The translations under genes were made by a program, and so were the position numbers. Below are positions 1-6,659 of a stretch of 7,965 bases of DNA, piece by piece (positions within the stretch are counted from its first letter, which is position 1; each line of letters opens with the position of its first letter). The stretch is from Pseudomonadota bacterium (GTDB taxonomy: Bacteria > Pseudomonadota > Gammaproteobacteria > Burkholderiales > Sulfuriferulaceae). Below the pieces are notes generated by a model, which was given only the letters and a program-made list of their open reading frames with translations, was not told the DNA's origin and did no database searches. Where the stretch lies: assembly GCA_021794855.1 (NCBI GenBank), contig JAJYPZ010000042.1, forward strand, positions 1-7,965. Direction: 5' to 3'.

Positions 1-900
1 CGATCTCCGCTGATTCTTTCGGAACATGGCATCTATACCAAAGAACGCAGAATCGATTTATATCAAAGCGCCTGGATACGCGACAACCGCAATGTATTCG
101 AAAAGGATCCGACGGAGGTCAGCTATTTTCGCGAATTATGGATGCGTTTCTATACTTCGCTGGGCCGATTATGCTATCAGCATGCCGACATTATTACCGC
201 TTTATACGAAGCCAACCGGCAGCGCCAGATTACCGACGGCGCACCGGCGGAACGTACGCGCATTATCCCCAACGGGATCGATCTGGCTCGGTTTCAACCG
301 GTGCGCGCCAGACGCCCCGATTTGCCGCCGCCGATTTTATGTCTGATCGGACGCATCGTCTCGATCAAGGACGTAAAAACATTTATCCGCACGATGCGTA
401 CCGTCGTCAATCGCATGCCGGAAGCCGAAGGCTGGATTGCCGGTCCCGAAGATGAAGATCCGGGTTATGCCGAGGAATGTCATAATCTTGTTGCAAGTTT
501 AGGCCTGACCGAAAAAGTAAAATTTCTTGGATTTCAAAAAGTCGAAGTCATACTGGAACAAATCGGTCTGGTCGTCCTGTCTTCCATCAGCGAGGCGCTG
601 CCGCTGGTATTGCTTGAAGGTTTTGCCGCAGGCGTCCCCGCCTTGACCACCGACGTCGGCTCCTGCCGGCAGCTGATCTACGGACTGGAACCGGAGGATC
701 GAGCGCTCGGGGAGGCGGGCGCCGTCGTACGGATAGCCGATCCGCAGGCGATGGCCGCCGCCGCGATTGAGTTATTACGTCCGGAAAACTGGCTGCCTGC
801 GCGCGATGCCGCCATTGCCCGCGTAGAGCGTTACTATACGCAAACCATCATGTTTCATGAATTCAAACAAGTTTATGAAGAAGCTCTAAAGGTTACGTAA
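1..900 (+). CDS. pelF: PelF, GT4-family glycosyltransferase of Pel polysaccharide synthesis (5' truncated by window)
   Basis: The reading frame is open from base 1 (first codon CGA) to TAA at 898-900, giving 299 visible residues. PelF proteins are about 500 residues, so roughly the C-terminal 60 percent is present and the true start lies upstream. The ATG at 142 is internal: the frame before it encodes the segment SEHGIYTKERRIDL, highly typical of PelF. Downstream are the donor-domain features of GT-B glycosyltransferases: IPNGID (near 270), LIGRIVSIKDVKTF (near 340-380, with the Arg and Lys expected to contact the nucleotide diphosphate) and the EX7E motif, with Glu codons at 592 and 616. 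Known for the family: PelF is a soluble cytoplasmic enzyme that uses a UDP-sugar and works with the inner-membrane Pel proteins to build the cationic Pel exopolysaccharide. It overlaps pelG by one base, so the two are co-translated in one operon. The assignment is firm; the exact sugar donor is not readable from sequence. Confidence 0.95.
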   Translation, partial: RSPLILSEHGIYTKERRIDLYQSAWIRDNRNVFEKDPTEVSYFRELWMRFYTSLGRLCYQHADIITALYEANRQRQITDGAPAERTRIIPNGIDLARFQPVRARRPDLPPPILCLIGRIVSIKDVKTFIRTMRTVVNRMPEAEGWIAGPEDEDPGYAEECHNLVASLGLTEKVKFLGFQKVEVILEQIGLVVLSSISEALPLVLLEGFAAGVPALTTDVGSCRQLIYGLEPEDRALGEAGAVVRIADPQAMAAAAIELLRPENWLPARDAAIARVERYYTQTIMFHEFKQVYEEALKVT

Positions 901-2273
901 TGGCCGGGATCGGTTTCGAAATCAGAAAAATACTGCGCCGCGACAGCTATCTGTCGATGTTCAGCGCTTACGCCTATGCCGGCATTATCGGCTCGGGACC
1001 TTGGGTGTTGTCGATCCTGGGCGTGCTCGTCATCGGGATGATGAGTTTGGGAATGGTTATTCCGCACATCCTGATCACCCAGTTTCAGGTCACGGTCACA
1101 CATCTGATTGCAATGAGTCTGATACTGACCGGATTTCTGCAGCTCGGTTTTACCCGTTATATCGCCGATCGGCTGTTCGAAAAGAAAACGGATGCCATAC
1201 TGCCGAATTTTATCGGCGCAATATTCATAACGACACTGTTGGCAGGTATTCTGGGGCTGCTTCTGTCGTTTATCGCTTTCCCGCGCCAGAACGCTATTTA
1301 TCGCATTTTGCTGATCGCCAATTTCGTCGTGTTATGCAACATGTGGATAGCAACCATATTCCTCTCGGGCATGAAAAATTACAAAGCCATACTGATACTT
1401 TACACCGCAGGTTATACGATAGCCGTATTGGCCGCTTTACTATTGCGGAAATTCGGTCTCAATGGATTATTGCTCGGCATTTTGCTGGGGCATTTCACGT
1501 TGTTCAGCGGCATGTTATTGCTGATATTGCGCTCTTATCCATCCAACCGCTTTATCGAATTCGATTTCCTGCGTAAAAACCGTATGTTTCTATCTTTGAT
1601 ATGGACCGGTTTTTTCTTTAATCTGGGCATCTGGATAGATAAATACATATTCTGGTACGCGCCGTCTACCGGCCAATCCGTCATCGGAATTTTTCATGCT
1701 TCGCTCATTTACGACCTGCCGATTTTTCTGGCTTATTTGTCGATCATTCCCGGCATGGCAGTTTTTCTGGTGCGGATGGAAACCGATTTCGTCGAATATT
1801 ATCAAAAATTTTATGACGCGGTTCGCGACGGCGGTACATTAGACCGTATAGAAGAAATGCGGGACGAAATGGTCGGCACCGCCCGCCAGGGCATATTCGA
1901 AATCATCAAGATCCAGGCTATGGCCGTACTGCTGGTTTTCGTTGCCGCACCCGCCCTGTTGCGCTTAGCTGGTATTTCACAGTACTATATTTCGCTATTG
2001 TACGTAGATGTCGTCGCAGCTGGATTACAGGTCGTATTTCTAGGCATCATGAATGTACTGTTCTATCTGGACAAACGTATTATTGCGCTGGTATTGACGG
2101 GATCTTTTGCCGGGTTAAATCTGCTACTGAGTTTGCTCAGCATCCGATTGGGCGCTAACTGGTACGGTTACGGATTCGCCGTAGCACTACTCGTCACAGT
2201 AGTCGTGGGCCTGTATTGGCTGGACCGTAAAATGGCCATTCTGGAATACGAAACATTCATGCTGCAAAAATAG
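900..2273 (+). CDS. pelG: PelG, polytopic inner-membrane protein of Pel polysaccharide synthesis/export
   Basis: The protein has 457 residues, matching the usual PelG length. The start ATG at 900 shares its A with the pelF stop TAA and is preceded by AAAGG at 888-892 with a 7-base spacer. The N-terminus MAGIGFEIRKIL is the family signature. Hydrophobic segments run almost end to end, for example residues 22-52, 64-82, 100-124, 131-155, 161-182, 187-210, 228-247, 262-290, 335-355, 362-388, 394-415 and 420-440, consistent with about 12 membrane helices. A hydrophilic, charged loop occupies roughly 292-328. PelG belongs to the MOP-flippase-like/Wzx-related proteins and forms the inner-membrane part of the Pel machinery with PelD and PelE, next to PelF; direct flippase activity is inferred for the family rather than shown here. 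It is the last gene of the pel operon, since the next gene converges on it 38 bases downstream. I see no frameshift or missing segment. Confidence 0.96.
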   Translation: MAGIGFEIRKILRRDSYLSMFSAYAYAGIIGSGPWVLSILGVLVIGMMSLGMVIPHILITQFQVTVTHLIAMSLILTGFLQLGFTRYIADRLFEKKTDAILPNFIGAIFITTLLAGILGLLLSFIAFPRQNAIYRILLIANFVVLCNMWIATIFLSGMKNYKAILILYTAGYTIAVLAALLLRKFGLNGLLLGILLGHFTLFSGMLLLILRSYPSNRFIEFDFLRKNRMFLSLIWTGFFFNLGIWIDKYIFWYAPSTGQSVIGIFHASLIYDLPIFLAYLSIIPGMAVFLVRMETDFVEYYQKFYDAVRDGGTLDRIEEMRDEMVGTARQGIFEIIKIQAMAVLLVFVAAPALLRLAGISQYYISLLYVDVVAAGLQVVFLGIMNVLFYLDKRIIALVLTGSFAGLNLLLSLLSIRLGANWYGYGFAVALLVTVVVGLYWLDRKMAILEYETFMLQK

Positions 2274-2311
2274 AATGCCGGACAAAATCTTGCAGTCTCC
2301 CATTCAATAAC
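2274..2311. other. 38-base convergent gap between pelG and the efflux operon, no clear terminator
   Basis: This short gap separates the pelG stop (TAG 2271-2273) from the opposing adaptor-gene stop (TGA 2314-2312). The only inverted repeat is CTGCAA (2262-2267) with TTGCAG (2290-2295), six paired bases around a 22-base loop. It has no T-run on either side, so it does not look like an intrinsic terminator. Transcripts from the two operons may overlap here or end by Rho. Confidence 0.5.
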
Positions 2312-3463
2312 TCAAATATTTTTTGAAACGATAAGTTGCGCCGCTTTTCTCGCCTCTTCGATCTCTTGCCGGTAAATCGAGGTCGAATAGCTTGCGCCCG
2401 CAGTACGAACCTGTGTCGCAAGCGGCGGCAATCTCAGGTAATTGCTGACATCGATAGCTATCGAAACGGATGTTCCCAGGCGCAAAGGATATGCGTTTAA
2501 TTCCTTCGCCGCAAGGCTGATCCGTACAGGAACCCGTTCGACGATATGAATATAATTGCCGGTCGCGTTATTGGCCGGAAACAGGCTGAACGTGCTGCCG
2601 CCGGAAGGTTCGATTCCGATCACCGTCCCGTGAAATGTCGTTTTTCCTCCATAAATATAGGCATGTATCGTTACCGGTTGCCCGGTCCGGACGCGCGCCA
2701 GTTTCGTTTCTTTCAGATTGGCGGTTATCCACACCCCGTCGAGCGGCACGATGGACATCAGATGCTGTCCTGCTTTTACCTGTTCACCTGCCTCGACTTG
2801 CCGGTCGGCGATATAACCGTCCACCGGCGCAAAAATATCGGAACGCCGGTACTCTATGTATGCTTCGACAAATGCTGCCCGCGCTTTGCGGACTACCGGA
2901 TTATCGACAACCCGAGTGCCGTTCACCAACGCTTGCGCTTTGCGCAAGACCGCCTTCGCCTGTGCGATCCTTCCGTCCAGTACCGCAATATCGGCTTGCG
3001 TATCGGCTACCAATTGAGCGGATACGGCGCCGCTGTCCCGGGCGATTTCGTACCGTACGAGGTCGGCTTGCAGCTTGTCTTTCTGTGTGTTCAACGCAGC
3101 AATATTGGCAATTTCGCCGTCGGTCTGTGCGAACAGGCTTTTGGTCTGGCGTACCGCTTCGGCAAGATCGGCACCGGCTTTTTCCATCTGCGCACCGGCC
3201 AGATTTCGCTCCTCGCTCAGCAACCATTGTCCGGTATGCACGCTCATGCTGTTGTCGACCGCGATACTGGAAACTACGCCGGGAACGAGCGCCTGCACTG
3301 CAATAACATTACCCGAGACATACGCATCGTTACTTTCGACCACCGTCCGCAGAAAAAAATACCACCAGGAAATACTGGCTATCAGCATCATCGCCATCAA
3401 TACAAATACCCATCGCAGCCTGCGATGCCTGATTTTTGAATGGGTAAGCGCTTGCGGTTTCAT
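2312..3463 (-). CDS. EmrA-type membrane fusion protein (HlyD family periplasmic adaptor of MFS efflux system)
   Basis: I choose ATG 3463, giving 383 residues. Its ATG overlaps the upstream gene's stop as ATGA, and GAGG at 3475-3472 lies 8 bases before it. A GTG three codons upstream (3472) is possible but would put the start inside that Shine-Dalgarno. Domains: basic N-terminus, one membrane helix at about 17-37, then ESNDAYVSGNVIAVQALVPG (43-62), the typical first half of the biotinyl-lipoyl-like domain. A helical hairpin rich in Ala, Gln and Lys follows at about 85-200, then the second lipoyl half (APVDGYIADRQVEAGEQV, 212-229) and the beta-barrel region with VWITANLKETKLARVRTGQ (244-262). 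The EmrA-specific stretch at about 279-315 contains FSLFPANNATGNY. Known role: such adaptors anchor in the inner membrane and bridge an MFS pump to an outer-membrane channel. The pump and channel are encoded immediately upstream. One oddity is that the usual LDPxDY after the first lipoyl strand reads LLSEERN. The substrate is unknown. Confidence 0.93.
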   Translation of the reverse strand: MKPQALTHSKIRHRRLRWVFVLMAMMLIASISWWYFFLRTVVESNDAYVSGNVIAVQALVPGVVSSIAVDNSMSVHTGQWLLSEERNLAGAQMEKAGADLAEAVRQTKSLFAQTDGEIANIAALNTQKDKLQADLVRYEIARDSGAVSAQLVADTQADIAVLDGRIAQAKAVLRKAQALVNGTRVVDNPVVRKARAAFVEAYIEYRRSDIFAPVDGYIADRQVEAGEQVKAGQHLMSIVPLDGVWITANLKETKLARVRTGQPVTIHAYIYGGKTTFHGTVIGIEPSGGSTFSLFPANNATGNYIHIVERVPVRISLAAKELNAYPLRLGTSVSIAIDVSNYLRLPPLATQVRTAGASYSTSIYRQEIEEARKAAQLIVSKNI

Positions 3464-4875
3464 GCAGGCCACCTCGCGAATCCGCCGCCCAGCGCAGTGG
3501 CCGTATCGGTAATACTATTAAGCCAGTCCAAATTTTGCTCCATATTTAACATTTTTTCACGACATATGCCGATTTCTGCGTCCAGATAAGGCAGTTTACC
3601 GGTAACGCCGGCACGAAAACCCGATTCGGCGATATCTGCTTGCCTGACGCGCAAAGCCAGCATCGCTTTTGTATCGTCCAGTTGCGTACGGCTATACTGC
3701 AAACCCGACAGCGCATCGGCAATCTGGCGCAAAGCCGCCAGCAGGATTCGATTGTAAGCATGCACTGCAGCATCGTACTCGGCCTCGTTTTCGTGAAACT
3801 GCCCTTCCAGCGCACCACTTTCGAATATCGGCAGGTCGAGTGCCGGACCAAACGCATAAGTCGTGCTACCCGGCCCGAGCAGCTTGGTCAGGCCGATGCT
3901 GTTGAGGCCGCCTATGGCAAATAAATCGATATTGGGGTAATAAGCCGCTTGAGCAACTTTTACGAGATGCGATTGACGTCTGACATTCCATAATGCCGCC
4001 TGGATATCCGGCCGCTGCGCGACGGCGTCGAGGCCGATCCGCGCAGGAATTTTAAATCTGCGGGGTTCCGGAAGGGCTGCCGGTTCTGCCGTCAGCAGGT
4101 CTGCAGGTTCCTTGCCGAGCAATTCGAGCAAGGCAAAAGTCAAGCTTTTATTGCTTTTTTTCAATGCCGTCAGCGCATTTTGAGCGTCGATAAGATCGCG
4201 GTTCTGAATGATACCGACCGAAGTCGGGCTGATGCCTGCTTGTACCGCTTCGTTTTGAAGTCGCAATTTTTCCGTTGCGCGAGCTACGATTTCCGCTTCC
4301 GCCGAAGCAAGCTGTCGTGCGGTCTGTAGCGCAAAATATGTCTTGATTACAGCAGAGCTCAGCATTAATGCCGCCTGTCGATATTGCGCGCGTGTAAGTT
4401 GTTCGGCCGAATGACTGGCGGCGATAATCTCTGCGTCTCTATGCCAGAAATCGAGGTGATAACTGACCGCCAGCGGATCGAGATTGGCAATCGTCGCAGT
4501 TTTACCATTGTAAATATCATGATTTCCATTTTTCGATAATTCCTGACGCTGGATATTCAACTGGCTATCGACATGTAAACCCGTCAGCGATTGGGTACGC
4601 ATGACGGTAGCCTGAGCCGATTTCAACCGTGCAGCTGCTTCGAGCAATCCCGGATTGCCCGCCAGCGCAATATCGAGCAGACGATCCAGACCGGGCTCGT
4701 GAAACTCCTGCCACCAGGCAGCAACCGGCAGTTCTTTTCGACCCGGCACTACAGCAGGATTGGCGGCAACCAGCTCCGTCGGCAAAGCAGCTCGTTGCAT
4801 CATGGAAGCACCCGGATCGATAGCTGGGGCACATCCTGCCAGCAGCAATGCGAGCATGACTGCGATATATTTCAA
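3460..4875 (-). CDS. Outer-membrane efflux lipoprotein, NodT/OprM (TolC-like) family
   Basis: The preferred start is TTG 4875, giving 471 residues. GGAG at 4886-4883 lies 7 bases before it, and TTG overlaps the upstream stop as TTGA. The N-terminus is then MKYIAVMLALLLAGCAPA, a clean lipoprotein signal with lipobox LLAGC and lipidated Cys15. Starting at 4959 would add 28 polar residues before the signal and overlap the pump gene by 88 bases; starting at ATG 4857 leaves too short a signal. After the signal come WWQEFHEPGLDRLLDIAL (about 54-71) and NPGLLEAAARLKSAQA, typical of the first outer-membrane efflux repeat. Long Ala/Gln/Leu-rich helices follow in the two-repeat OEP layout, and the protein ends in an ALGGGF segment characteristic of NodT-type proteins. 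Known role: the family forms trimeric beta-barrel/alpha-helical channels across the outer membrane and periplasm, the exit duct of tripartite pumps. The gene overlaps the next gene (adaptor) by 4 bases, ATGA. Confidence 0.93.
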   Translation of the reverse strand: MKYIAVMLALLLAGCAPAIDPGASMMQRAALPTELVAANPAVVPGRKELPVAAWWQEFHEPGLDRLLDIALAGNPGLLEAAARLKSAQATVMRTQSLTGLHVDSQLNIQRQELSKNGNHDIYNGKTATIANLDPLAVSYHLDFWHRDAEIIAASHSAEQLTRAQYRQAALMLSSAVIKTYFALQTARQLASAEAEIVARATEKLRLQNEAVQAGISPTSVGIIQNRDLIDAQNALTALKKSNKSLTFALLELLGKEPADLLTAEPAALPEPRRFKIPARIGLDAVAQRPDIQAALWNVRRQSHLVKVAQAAYYPNIDLFAIGGLNSIGLTKLLGPGSTTYAFGPALDLPIFESGALEGQFHENEAEYDAAVHAYNRILLAALRQIADALSGLQYSRTQLDDTKAMLALRVRQADIAESGFRAGVTGKLPYLDAEIGICREKMLNMEQNLDWLNSITDTATALGGGFARWPA

Positions 4876-6443
4876 GGTTCTTCTCCAAGATTTTCGAATA
4901 GCCGCAGATCCGTATCCTGCCTGCTTTGTCGTTTCGCAGGAGACGCAAACCAGACGCAAACCGCCAGCACAATAAAAAACACACTCAAAAAATAATACAG
5001 ATCGTTAAATGCCAGCCAGGAGCTTCCGATATTTATTTTTTCATTCATGGCATGGAGCGCAAAAGGATGGTCGAAAAATTCGGCGAAACGGTGTGTATCC
5101 GACACATCGGTAGCAGTCATCCTGTTTTTCTCCACGTCGAGCAACCGATCCCAGCTTAAATCGGAAATGGTAATAGCCAGACCTGCCGCCAGATTACGCA
5201 CGGTATTCAATACATTAACGGCATGCAGCTGTTGCGGTTTGGGTACATGGCCGAGAGCAAGCGCCGTCATCGCTACGAATAAAAGACCGAGCGCTCCGCC
5301 CAGCAGAAATTGCGGCGCCAGCATGTCCTCCCACGTAGCAGGTCGCTGGTAGCTTGAGATCCACCAAAAACCGAGAGCGAGCGCCGCCAACGCCAGACTG
5401 GCCAAAAGCCTGGGGTCAATATCGTTGCGGATCAGTTTTTGCGCATACAGACTGAGTGGTTTTGAAAACACAAAAACCGGCAAAAACAATAAACCCGCAT
5501 GCCACGACGTATAACCACCAACCAGTTGCAGACGAATCAGGTACTGGACTACTGCGCCCTGAATTCCCATAAACGCCAAACTTAACAGCAGCATGCCGTA
5601 CGCATAATTCGGACAGGAAAAAAGAGAAAATTGCAGCAAAGGTTTCTTCAGTTCAGCATTGCCGACCCAGAATAACCATGAAAACAGCATGAAAGCAAAA
5701 AATAGCCACCATAATTCTGCAATGCGACTGGACAGGTCACTCAGCAGTCCCACATCGAAGAATTCCTGCAAAGCGAGTGCCGCAGCAAAAAAAAACAGAA
5801 ACACGCTAACCGGCTTTAGCAGACGTATGCTACGATCCGTGTCATCTTCCCAATCCGCCAATAATGCCCAGAGTATCAATGCTACCAGTAACGCGGTGAG
5901 GGCAGACAAACCAAATAGCAGCCGCCAGTCGCCCCATTCGTAAGCGAACCATCCGCCTAACGCAGGACCGACCGAAAACGGTACGAATTGCGCCAGACTC
6001 CACAGCGAAACCGCCGTCTGTTGCCGCCCCTTATGATAATATTCAAGCAACAGGAAAAACGAAGGAATAATACACATCCCCGCTGCAAAGCCCTGAATTA
6101 TGCGCACGGCCAGATACAAAGAAAACTGGGAGACGGTTAACAAAGCGGCAAAACTCGACGCGGCAAACAGCAAATAGGCGAAAATAGCGGTATTCTTCGG
6201 CCCGAATCGCCACATCAGCGTATTGGCGATCAATAAAGCGCTACCCATGGCGGTGAAATAATCGCTCTGGCTCCACACTGCGTATGAAAGCCCTACCCCC
6301 ATGCTCGCGGAAATATACGGCAACATGGGCAGGTACGCTCCTGCGTTGAGTAAAACCAGAAAATGGCCGATGCCCAAGGTCAAATTCAACAATACAAATT
6401 GAGAACCGGGCAAAATCCTTGAATATCTGTCCAGTTTTCTCAT
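4872..6443 (-). CDS. MFS transporter, DHA2 (14-helix, EmrB-like) type, inner-membrane pump
   Basis: The protein has 523 residues from ATG 6443. An in-frame TGA two codons upstream (6452-6450) excludes a longer form. The Shine-Dalgarno is weak. Hydrophobic segments suggest 14 helices, as in the DHA2 drug:H+ antiporters. Recognisable MFS features are motif B in helix 4 (VRIIQGFAAG, 113-122), the antiporter motif C in helix 5 (SVGPALGGW, 157-165), a DHA2-like NTVRNLAAGLA in a late helix (413-423), and the long polar loop before the last helix (about 427-475). The Gly and Asp of motif A are missing: the helix 2-3 loop reads NTLMWRFGPKN (74-84). The Asp usual in helix 1 of DHA2 pumps is Asn33 in LLNAGAYLPMLP, while Asp61 sits in or near helix 2. 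Context with an outer-membrane channel and EmrA-type adaptor downstream indicates the inner-membrane component of an EmrAB-TolC-like exporter. The substrate cannot be told; drugs, fatty acids or phenolics are all possible for the family. Confidence 0.92.
   Translation of the reverse strand: MRKLDRYSRILPGSQFVLLNLTLGIGHFLVLLNAGAYLPMLPYISASMGVGLSYAVWSQSDYFTAMGSALLIANTLMWRFGPKNTAIFAYLLFAASSFAALLTVSQFSLYLAVRIIQGFAAGMCIIPSFFLLLEYYHKGRQQTAVSLWSLAQFVPFSVGPALGGWFAYEWGDWRLLFGLSALTALLVALILWALLADWEDDTDRSIRLLKPVSVFLFFFAAALALQEFFDVGLLSDLSSRIAELWWLFFAFMLFSWLFWVGNAELKKPLLQFSLFSCPNYAYGMLLLSLAFMGIQGAVVQYLIRLQLVGGYTSWHAGLLFLPVFVFSKPLSLYAQKLIRNDIDPRLLASLALAALALGFWWISSYQRPATWEDMLAPQFLLGGALGLLFVAMTALALGHVPKPQQLHAVNVLNTVRNLAAGLAITISDLSWDRLLDVEKNRMTATDVSDTHRFAEFFDHPFALHAMNEKINIGSSWLAFNDLYYFLSVFFIVLAVCVWFASPAKRQSRQDTDLRLFENLGEEP
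4873..4886 (-). promoter_or_regulatory. Shine-Dalgarno and TTG start of the outer-membrane channel gene, coupled to the pump stop
   Basis: Read on the minus strand, GGAG (4886-4883) is followed by 7 bases and then TTG (4875-4873). The last two bases of TTG are the first two of the pump's TGA stop. This layout decides the start of the channel gene and suggests that ribosomes finishing the pump re-initiate at the TTG. It is inferred from spacing and from the resulting lipoprotein signal, not measured. Confidence 0.75.
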
Positions 6444-6508
6444 TGCTGTTCAATACGGGCGTTTTTAGATCGACGAGTTCGCGTCATTTTCACGTAAATG
6501 CGCCCAGT

Positions 6509-6537
6509 AAATCCTTGGATTTTTAATCCCAAAGGAA
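6509..6537. repeat. Overlapping inverted repeats in the efflux-operon leader
   Basis: Three alternating half-sites lie close together: AATCC at 6510-6514, GGATT at 6517-6521 and AATCC at 6525-6529. Two mutually exclusive pairings follow: AAATCC/GGATTT with a 2-base centre (6509-6522), and GGATT/AATCC with a TTT loop that extends through single-base bulges to TCC/GGA (6512-6536). This lies about 65 bases upstream of the pump start, inside the predicted leader. It could be a protein-binding site or an RNA hairpin; nothing in the sequence decides between them. Confidence 0.35.
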
Positions 6538-6598
6538 GTATTGATCGTGTAAATCTGACGCCAAGCTATGGAATTAAATATTTTATGAAACATAACAT

Positions 6599-6613
6599 AT
6601 ATATTGAATATAT
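6599..6613. repeat. AT-only palindrome at the candidate -10/start region
   Basis: ATATATT (6599-6605), a central G (6606) and AATATAT (6607-6613) make a 15-base palindrome overlapping the candidate -10 and start site. A second small dyad, TTATG-AAA-CATAA, sits at 6583-6595. Both could be regulator sites, but such AT-rich sequence makes palindromes by chance. Confidence 0.3.
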
Positions 6614-6639
6614 TAATTAATAATCCTTCTGTTTGTCAA
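6610..6639 (-). promoter_or_regulatory. Candidate sigma-70 promoter for the efflux operon
   Basis: On the minus strand a perfect TTGACA (6639-6634) is followed by an 18-base spacer and TAATAT (6615-6610, four of six matches to the consensus). A TTAATA with a 17-base spacer is an alternative. It lies just downstream of the pgeF stop and points into the efflux operon. Transcription would start near 6603 and leave a leader of about 160 bases before ATG 6443. The surrounding bases are very AT-rich, so chance -10-like matches are common; the -35 match carries most of the weight. Confidence 0.45.
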
Positions 6640-6643
6640 GGAT
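6623..6643. repeat. Inverted repeat ATCCTT-N9-AAGGAT overlapping the candidate -35 box
   Basis: ATCCTT (6623-6628) and AAGGAT (6638-6643) form a perfect 6-base inverted repeat around 9 bases, and the -35 TTGACA overlaps it. In minus-strand RNA it could fold as a short hairpin 17 bases past the pgeF stop, but what follows is a mixed A/T stretch rather than a T-run, so terminator function would be weak. An operator reading is equally possible. Confidence 0.35.
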
Positions 6644-6659
6644 GAGGCGGACAGAAATA

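Larger units (their letters stand above)
6444..6659. other. AT-rich intergenic region between pgeF and the efflux operon
   Basis: This 216-base gap is the largest in the window and the only markedly AT-rich stretch, especially 6570-6625. It holds the candidate promoter and the inverted repeats described separately. I see no small gene, tRNA or strong intrinsic terminator in it. The lack of a terminator after pgeF leaves open some read-through from rluD-pgeF into the efflux operon. Confidence 0.6.

Noticed and set aside
142..144. ATG at 142 as the start of a short glycosyltransferase
   Set aside because: The frame is open upstream to base 1 and encodes conserved PelF sequence, so the gene is cut by the window edge rather than starting here.
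1001..1576. Open frame of 191 codons inside pelG in another frame
   Set aside because: pelG is continuous and conserved through this stretch. The alternative product is His/Arg-rich with no recognisable domain.
2262..2295. Inverted repeat CTGCAA/TTGCAG as a pelG terminator
   Set aside because: The loop is 22 bases, the stem only six pairs, and no T-run follows on either strand.
2546..3439. Open frame of 297 codons on the plus strand, antisense to the adaptor gene
   Set aside because: It lies inside a clearly recognisable EmrA-type gene on the other strand. Its translation has no family motif and is rich in Cys, His and Arg, as expected of a shadow frame.
3470..3472. GTG 3472 as the adaptor start
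   Set aside because: It overlaps the GAGG that is best placed for ATG 3463, and the ATG makes the standard ATGA coupling with the channel gene's stop.
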